This document shows, in pieces, positions 5,768-10,289 of a stretch of DNA of 10,289 nucleotides. Origin of the DNA: Thermoplasmatales archaeon (GTDB taxonomy: Archaea; Thermoplasmatota; Thermoplasmata; Thermoplasmatales; GCA-001856825); contig JACWAC010000036.1 of assembly GCA_014874235.1 (NCBI GenBank), positions 1-10,289 on the forward strand, in the 5' to 3' direction. The notes below the pieces were generated by a model. That model was given only the letters and a program-made list of their open reading frames with translations. It was not told where the DNA came from and did no database searches. The position numbers and the translations under genes were made by a program. Position 1 is the first letter of the stretch. Each line of letters opens with the position of its first letter.

Positions 5768-7279
5768 ATGAACTATGTTGAGTGTGTACCTAACTACAGC
5801 GAGGGAAAAGACAGGGGCAAGATAGACAGCATCATTGACTCGATGAAGAAACATCCTGTCGATGTAATAGATGTAGAAATGAACGCGGACCACAACAGGT
5901 CGGTTGTGACCGTTGTGGGGGATGGTGAGGCGATGATCAAAGCTATCTTTGAATCGATCAAGAGGGCGAGTGAGCTCATAGATCTGGACTCACAGAAGGG
6001 AGAGCATCCCAGGTTTGGTGCAACGGATGTCGTACCCTTCGTTCCTATGCTTGGAACAACAAAGGAGTACTGCGTAGATCTGGCAAGGAGGTTGGGAGAG
6101 AGAGTAGGTAAGGAGCTCGGAATTCCAGTTTTCCTGTACGGAGAGGCTTCAAACGTTCCAACGAGAAGAGAGCTTCCAGACATAAGGAGCGAGAAATTCC
6201 AGTACGAACAGCTGAAAACTGCAATCTCTGCAGACGAAAAGTACGCACCGGATTTCGGGCCGAAGAGCGTGGGCAAAGCGGGGGCCACCATCATCGGCGC
6301 AAGGGAATTCCTGGTAGCATTCAACGTTGATCTGAAGTCCGAAGACATCAAGTCCACAAAGGAAATAGCAAAGAGAACGAGGGAGAGAAGTGGCGGACTG
6401 AAGAACGTGAGGGCTCTCGGGTTCAATCTGAGCGAGACGAAGGAATCACAGGTCTCGATGAATCTTGTAAACTACAGAGACACTCCCGTACCCGAGGTTT
6501 TTGAATACGTTAAGAGGGAAGCGGAATCCAGGGGACTCCCGGTCAGCAGGTCGGAACTCGTCGGGATGATACCTCTGAAGGCCATTGAAGAAATCTACAG
6601 GTTCTATCTGATGAACCGTGATTTTTCCGAGAACCAGATCATTGAAAAGAAGCTTCTTGAAATATTTTCAAGGGACAGCATCAAAGGGTACATCGGCGAA
6701 CTTGCGAGCGACAGACCAGCGCCGGGTGGGGGATCAGCGAGTGCAATGGTGGGGTCGATGGGTGCGGCCCTGGTTGCAATGGTATCAGGACTTACAATCG
6801 GCAAGAAAGGGTACGAGGATGTCATTGAAAAAATGAAAGAGATACAGAGATCAGCACAGGCAGCTGTCTGGGAACTATACAACCAGGCTGACAGGGATAC
6901 CAAGGCATACGACAACCTCTCAAAGTCCTTATCCCTGCCTAAGGGAACTCCTGAGGAGAAGGAGGTCAGAACCAAGACGATCCAGCAGAGGCTGAAGGAA
7001 GCCACGCAGGTACCGTACGAGACGGGAAGGCTTGCAGCTTCGATGCTTGATCACCTGCAACCGCTCGTCGAGAGAGGGAACAAGAATGCCGTCTCCGACG
7101 TCTACTGTGCGGCTCTCTTCATTTCTTCGTCCGTCTACGGATCAATGCAGAACGTGAAGATCAACCTCGGACTGATAAAGGATACGTCGTTCGTTGAAGA
7201 ATACAGGAAGAAAATGGTGGAGTTAGCGGAACAGACGAAGAAGAAGTCGGATGCCATACTCCAAAATATGTGGAACTAA
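5768..7279 (+). CDS. ftcD: Glutamate formiminotransferase / formimino-THF cyclodeaminase, bifunctional
   Basis: Predicted cytoplasmic bifunctional folate enzyme. It moves the formimino group from formiminoglutamate to tetrahydrofolate, then deaminates 5-formimino-THF to 5,10-methenyl-THF plus ammonia. The 503-residue protein has both domains. The N-terminal transferase (about 1-300) opens with YVECVPNYSEG and carries GEHPRFGATDVVPFVP (79-94) with H80, equivalent to the catalytic histidine of the mammalian enzyme. The all-helical cyclodeaminase (about 305-503) has RPAPGGGSASAMVGSMGAA (316-334) and DRDTKAYD (375-382). Length is slightly below the mammalian protein (about 540). A Shine-Dalgarno site supports the start; kbl ends 16 nt upstream and fhs begins 17 nt downstream. 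No histidine-degradation gene is in the window, so the donor could be histidine-derived formiminoglutamate made elsewhere. Family members can also act on 5-formyl-THF. Linkage to fhs points to C1 supply. Confidence 0.92.
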   Translation: MNYVECVPNYSEGKDRGKIDSIIDSMKKHPVDVIDVEMNADHNRSVVTVVGDGEAMIKAIFESIKRASELIDLDSQKGEHPRFGATDVVPFVPMLGTTKEYCVDLARRLGERVGKELGIPVFLYGEASNVPTRRELPDIRSEKFQYEQLKTAISADEKYAPDFGPKSVGKAGATIIGAREFLVAFNVDLKSEDIKSTKEIAKRTRERSGGLKNVRALGFNLSETKESQVSMNLVNYRDTPVPEVFEYVKREAESRGLPVSRSELVGMIPLKAIEEIYRFYLMNRDFSENQIIEKKLLEIFSRDSIKGYIGELASDRPAPGGGSASAMVGSMGAALVAMVSGLTIGKKGYEDVIEKMKEIQRSAQAAVWELYNQADRDTKAYDNLSKSLSLPKGTPEEKEVRTKTIQQRLKEATQVPYETGRLAASMLDHLQPLVERGNKNAVSDVYCAALFISSSVYGSMQNVKINLGLIKDTSFVEEYRKKMVELAEQTKKKSDAILQNMWN

Positions 7280-7283
7280 TCTC

Positions 7284-7293
7284 GGAAGGTGAT
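7284..7293 (+). promoter_or_regulatory. Ribosome binding site that sets the fhs start
   Basis: GGAAGGTGAT differs from the consensus AGGAGGTGAT at two positions and lies just before the ATG at 7297. It decides for that ATG over the in-frame GTG at 7270, which would fall inside the end of ftcD with no comparable site. Confidence 0.7.
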
Positions 7294-7296
7294 TTA

Positions 7297-8928
7297 ATGA
7301 AATACGTGGGTCAAATAGCGAAAGAATTGGGAATCACAGACGACGAACTGGATCTATATGGAAAATACATGGCTAAGGTCAACCCCGACATTCTGGGAAG
7401 ACTGGCTGGAAAGAAGAATGGGAAACTGATACTCGTAACGGCAATAAATCCAACGTCAGCCGGTGAGGGAAAGACGACAACGACAATAGGCCTGTCGCAG
7501 GGGCTGATGAAGATCGGAAAGAAGGCAATGGTCACGATCAGAGAGCCATCCCTCGGACCGAACTTCGGCATAAAAGGAGGGGGGACGGGAGGGGGAAAGT
7601 GCCAGCTCCTTCCTGCCGACGAGATAAACCTGAACTTTACGGGTGACTTTCCAGCAATTTCCGCAGCACACAATCTTCTGTCTGCAATAGTAAACAATCA
7701 CGTCTTTCATGGGAATGAACTCGGATTCGATCTGAAGAAAATTTCCTGGAAGAGGACGATAGACATGAACGACCGCTCCCTGAGGCAGATACTGGTGGGT
7801 ATTGGCGATCAGGGTGGAGCACTTGTGGAGGATACTTTCCTGATAACTCCAGCGTCAGAGATAATGGCCATAATGGGTTTTGCAGAGGACTACGAGGGAC
7901 TGAAGGACATGCTGTCGAAGATCACAGTGGGATATTCTAGGGAGGGAAAGAGACTGACCGCCGGTGACCTGAAGGCACAGGGGGCAATGGCCGCGCTCCT
8001 CAAGAATACAATAAAACCCAACCTTGTGCAGACAACCGAGGGCGTACCCGGATTCGTTCACATCGGGCCGTTCGGAAACATAGCCCACGGGCACAACAGC
8101 GTGATCGCGGACAAGATTGCACTGAAGTTGGCCGATTACGTTATCACGGAAGCTGGCTTCGGGTCCGATCTAGGTGCACAGAAATTCGTCGACATAGTCA
8201 TGAGAAGGGCTGGGTACGATCTCGATCTTGTTGTACTGGTAGTTTCCATAAAGGCTCTGAAACACAACGGGGGGATGAAGCCAAAGGATGAGGGAGGGAT
8301 GGAATTCCTTCAGAAGGGAGTGGAAAACCTCTTCTACCACATAAACAACATCGAGAGGTACGGCCTCCCACTCGTGGTATCACTCAACAGGTTCAAGGAC
8401 GACACGGAGGAAGAAATCAAGTTCCTGAGAATGGAGACAGAGAAGAAGGGATACAATCTGGTTCTCAACGAGGGCTACCTGAAGGGAGGGGACGGTTCTG
8501 TCGAACTCGCACGGACCGTCGTGGATGTTCTCGACAAGAGTGCACCTCCAGGGAAGATCAACTTCACTTACGAGAGGGATGAACAGGTAAAAACAAAAAT
8601 TGATAAGGTTGCCTCAAAAGTTTATGGAGCATCAAAAATTGAATATTCTAAGAAAGCGATGAAGGTATTGAAGAGAGTGAAGGATGAAAATCTGGAATTC
8701 CTGGACGTTTGCATGGCAAAGACTCAGTATTCAATAACCGACGACCAGACAAAGCTTGGATGGCCCAAGAATTTTACGATAGCGATAGAGGACATCATGC
8801 TTTCGACCGGAGTTGGGTTTGCCGTGCCGCTACTCGGTGAGATTATGACAATGCCAGGGCTTCCAAAGCATCCAATCTCTGAGGAAGTCAACATAGATGA
8901 AGCGGGGAACATCACCGGATTACTCTGA
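7297..8928 (+). CDS. fhs: Formate-tetrahydrofolate ligase (10-formyl-THF synthetase)
   Basis: ATP-dependent cytoplasmic enzyme making 10-formyl-THF from formate and tetrahydrofolate. From the ATG at 7297 it has 543 residues, slightly below the usual 555-560; an in-frame GTG at 7270 would add nine but lacks a ribosome site. Order of landmarks: IAKELGITDDELDLYGKYMA near the N-terminus, the P-loop SAGEGKTTTT (54-63), REPSLGPNFGIKGGGTGGG (82-100), INLNFTGD (110-117), VCMAKTQYS near the C-terminus and the family-typical end TMPGLPKHP. Some usually conserved positions differ: bacterial enzymes read NLHFTGDxHA where this one has NLNFTGDFPA, and PMED is PADE. This could be an archaeal variant rather than loss of function, since the ATP-binding parts are intact. 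Third gene of the operon; it ends 32 nt inside the next gene. Codons around 8585-8665 are unusually A/T-rich compared with the rest. Confidence 0.94.
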   Translation: MKYVGQIAKELGITDDELDLYGKYMAKVNPDILGRLAGKKNGKLILVTAINPTSAGEGKTTTTIGLSQGLMKIGKKAMVTIREPSLGPNFGIKGGGTGGGKCQLLPADEINLNFTGDFPAISAAHNLLSAIVNNHVFHGNELGFDLKKISWKRTIDMNDRSLRQILVGIGDQGGALVEDTFLITPASEIMAIMGFAEDYEGLKDMLSKITVGYSREGKRLTAGDLKAQGAMAALLKNTIKPNLVQTTEGVPGFVHIGPFGNIAHGHNSVIADKIALKLADYVITEAGFGSDLGAQKFVDIVMRRAGYDLDLVVLVVSIKALKHNGGMKPKDEGGMEFLQKGVENLFYHINNIERYGLPLVVSLNRFKDDTEEEIKFLRMETEKKGYNLVLNEGYLKGGDGSVELARTVVDVLDKSAPPGKINFTYERDEQVKTKIDKVASKVYGASKIEYSKKAMKVLKRVKDENLEFLDVCMAKTQYSITDDQTKLGWPKNFTIAIEDIMLSTGVGFAVPLLGEIMTMPGLPKHPISEEVNIDEAGNITGLL

Positions 8929-10135
8929 AGCAGTTACGTGGAGAGACGTCGAAGAGGCATACGATCGGGTAAGGGGGATCATAAAGAATACGCCTATTGA
9001 AAGATCGAGTTCTATAAGTGACCTGAGCGGTGCCGATGTCTACCTTAAACTGGAAAATCTGCAGAAGGGAGGGTCTTTCAAAATAAGAGGAGCCTACAAC
9101 TTGCTCAGCAGGACGAAGAGGGACGTTGTAACCGCGAGTGCCGGCAATCACGCCCAAGGGATAGCGTTAGCGGCTTCCCTCATGGGCCTGAAAAGCCTCG
9201 TGGTGATGCCTGAATTTGCCCCACCGGTAAAGATGATCGCAACCCAGCGTTACGGAGGGGAGGTACTGCTGTACGGAGACAGTTTCTATGAAGCTACAGA
9301 GAAAGCTAGGAAAATTTCAAAGGAGGAAGGGAGGGTCTTCGCACACGCATTTGACAACAGGTATGTTGTCGCTGGACAGGGCACCCTGGGCATTGAAATT
9401 CTGGAAAAAATGGATGACTTCGACTACATCGTTATTCCGGTAGGTGGGGGAGGGCTTATAGGAGGCATCGCCACTTATCTCAAGGAGAAGGGTTACAGGG
9501 GAAAGGTGATAGGGGTGGAAGCGGAGAATGCGGCTGCGATGAAAATCTCTCTGAAGGCGGGCAAACCCGTCAAGCTTGATTCTGTCACCACAATAGCGGA
9601 TGGAATTGCGGTGAAGTCTCCGTCAAAATTGACGGTCAATATTGCGAAAAGGTATGTGGATCAGGTTGTGACGGTAAGCGACGAAGACATCTCAACGGCA
9701 ATGTTCACCCTCCTTGAGAGAGGAAAGATAGTTGCGGAGCCTGCTGGAGCCGCATCCGTGGCTGCCCTGATAAGGGGGAAGATCAATGTCAAAGACAAGA
9801 AAGTGGTCGCACTTATATCCGGAGGAAACGTGGACATGCCTCTCCTCTCGCAGATAATTGAAAAGAATCTGATACAGGAGGGAAGAGAATTCATCCTCAG
9901 CTTCATCGTCAACAACTTGCCCTCAGAGATGAAGAAGGCGATTGAGTTGTTTTCCAGCATGAAACTGAACATCGAGGAACTCCACACCGAAATGTTCGGA
10001 GATGACATAGGCGTAGGGAAACAGAAGATTACGGTGCGTTTGAAAATATATGGTAACGAGAACCTGTCAAAGATAAGGAAAACTTTCGATTCGCTGGGTT
10101 TCAGAATAGTGAAAATAAGGGGAGCCAAATTTTAG
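8897..10135 (+). CDS. ilvA: Threonine ammonia-lyase (threonine dehydratase) with C-terminal ACT domain
   Basis: PLP enzyme deaminating L-threonine (and often serine) to 2-oxobutyrate (or pyruvate) and ammonia. At 412 residues it matches the medium form with one ACT domain, not the long biosynthetic IlvA with two (about 510). The PLP lysine is K62 in GGSFKIRGAYN; SAGNHAQG (81-88) holds the substrate loop, VGGGGL (182-187) binds the PLP phosphate, and ALISGGNVD (305-313) holds the conserved SGGN. Residues about 331-412 look like an ACT regulatory domain, so allosteric control by an amino acid is plausible. The start at 8897 overlaps fhs by 32 nt; no other ATG, GTG or TTG is available in frame before the conserved N-terminal helix. 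The ribosome site is weak (GAGGAAG about 10-16 nt upstream), suggesting translational coupling. The enzyme competes with Tdh for threonine. tdcB would be an equally valid name. Confidence 0.93.
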   Translation: MKRGTSPDYSEAVTWRDVEEAYDRVRGIIKNTPIERSSSISDLSGADVYLKLENLQKGGSFKIRGAYNLLSRTKRDVVTASAGNHAQGIALAASLMGLKSLVVMPEFAPPVKMIATQRYGGEVLLYGDSFYEATEKARKISKEEGRVFAHAFDNRYVVAGQGTLGIEILEKMDDFDYIVIPVGGGGLIGGIATYLKEKGYRGKVIGVEAENAAAMKISLKAGKPVKLDSVTTIADGIAVKSPSKLTVNIAKRYVDQVVTVSDEDISTAMFTLLERGKIVAEPAGAASVAALIRGKINVKDKKVVALISGGNVDMPLLSQIIEKNLIQEGREFILSFIVNNLPSEMKKAIELFSSMKLNIEELHTEMFGDDIGVGKQKITVRLKIYGNENLSKIRKTFDSLGFRIVKIRGAKF

Positions 10136-10289
10136 TGTTCCCCGGAATTAACTAGGAGACTCATTATCATCCCCTCTGACCTTTCCGGGGATGTGGGACT
10201 TTTTCTGGCCTTGGGTTCACCGATAGGCGACACGCCATAACTCACCAAGGGGCCCAAAAATCCCTGTAGTTCCCCGTCGTCCAGCGTCT
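10132..10289 (-). CDS. Probable 3' end of a convergent gene (runs off right edge)
   Basis: On the minus strand a frame is open from the window edge for 51 codons to a TAA at 10132-10134. It reads TLDDGELQGFLGPLVSYGVS and ends MIMSLLVNSGEH. The peptide has an ordinary soluble composition and codon use like the operon genes, but I do not recognise it. About 50 codons open by chance is not rare, so this is a moderate call. If real, its stop overlaps the TAG of the threonine ammonia-lyase gene by two bases (the sequence TTAG serves both strands), leaving no intergenic space between the convergent genes. The alternative is that 10136-10289 is a non-coding 3' region; two inverted repeats lie here. 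Confidence 0.45.
   Translation of the reverse strand, partial: TLDDGELQGFLGPLVSYGVSPIGEPKARKSPTSPERSEGMIMSLLVNSGEH
10139..10191. other. Inverted repeat just after the operon
   Basis: TCCCCGGAA (10139-10147) pairs perfectly with TTCCGGGGA (10183-10191), a 9-bp G/C-rich stem with a 35-nt loop. A T5 tract follows at 10200-10204 on the plus strand. It could shape the 3' end of the operon mRNA, though it may simply be part of the convergent coding sequence called at 10132-10289. The G run at 10187-10190 can pair instead with CATCCCC at 10168-10174. Confidence 0.35.

Noticed and set aside
5794..6426. 210-codon minus-strand open frame inside ftcD
   Set aside because: Antisense shadow of a strongly supported gene; serine- and leucine-rich translation typical of reversed coding sequence.
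7270..7299. GTG at 7270 as the fhs start
   Set aside because: It lies inside the last codons of ftcD and lacks a ribosome site, whereas the ATG at 7297 is preceded by a near-consensus Shine-Dalgarno sequence.
1..10289. CRISPR array, tRNA/rRNA, intact insertion sequence or defence system
   Set aside because: No regularly spaced direct repeats, no tRNA-like cloverleaf and no nuclease, transposase or toxin-antitoxin motifs were found by reading; most of the window is ordinary metabolism plus surface proteins.

Overview
The window looks like chromosomal DNA of a thermoacidophilic archaeon of the order Thermoplasmatales (Thermoplasma-like). Grounds: arginine is mostly AGA/AGG; transcription units start with an A/T-rich TATA-like box about 25-30 nt before the start codon and almost no leader; operon-internal genes carry Shine-Dalgarno sites; L-threonine dehydrogenase is of the short, epimerase-like (extended SDR) type known from Thermoplasma; folate-type C1 enzymes are present, as in Thermoplasma and haloarchaea; and the exported proteins are Asn/Ser/Thr-rich, dense in N-glycosylation sequons and poor in lysine. 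The genus assignment is inference.

Left part, minus strand (1-4171). The 5' end of an unrecognised gene runs off the left edge (1-449). Next is threonine 3-dehydrogenase (535-1488). Then come two exported surface-protein loci: one intact, with a signal peptide and C-terminal membrane anchor (1608-2411), and one split into two overlapping frames at a run of six C (2553-4171). The split locus probably represents one 539-residue protein with a one-base disruption. A perfect 16-bp palindrome lies between the two surface loci.

Middle (4172-4572). This is a 400-bp divergent intergenic region. Its outer ends hold the leaderless promoters of the flanking genes. Its centre is a more G+C-rich patch, open in one frame but with no ATG, perhaps a decayed gene.

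Right part, plus strand (4573-10135). A tight operon holds kbl (2-amino-3-ketobutyrate CoA ligase), ftcD (formiminotransferase-cyclodeaminase), fhs (formate-THF ligase) and threonine ammonia-lyase with an ACT domain. Gaps are 16 and 17 nt, and the last two genes overlap by 32 nt. At the right edge, the 3' end of a probable convergent gene overlaps the operon's last stop codon.

Together the genes form a threonine/glycine/C1 node. Tdh and Kbl turn threonine into glycine plus acetyl-CoA; the ammonia-lyase turns threonine into 2-oxobutyrate plus ammonia; FtcD and Fhs charge tetrahydrofolate at the formimino/methenyl and formyl level. I found no CRISPR array, tRNA, rRNA, intact insertion sequence or defence system. 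The features most worth a second look are the C6 frame break, the palindrome, the threonine-C1 operon, and the surface-protein island that separates tdh from kbl.
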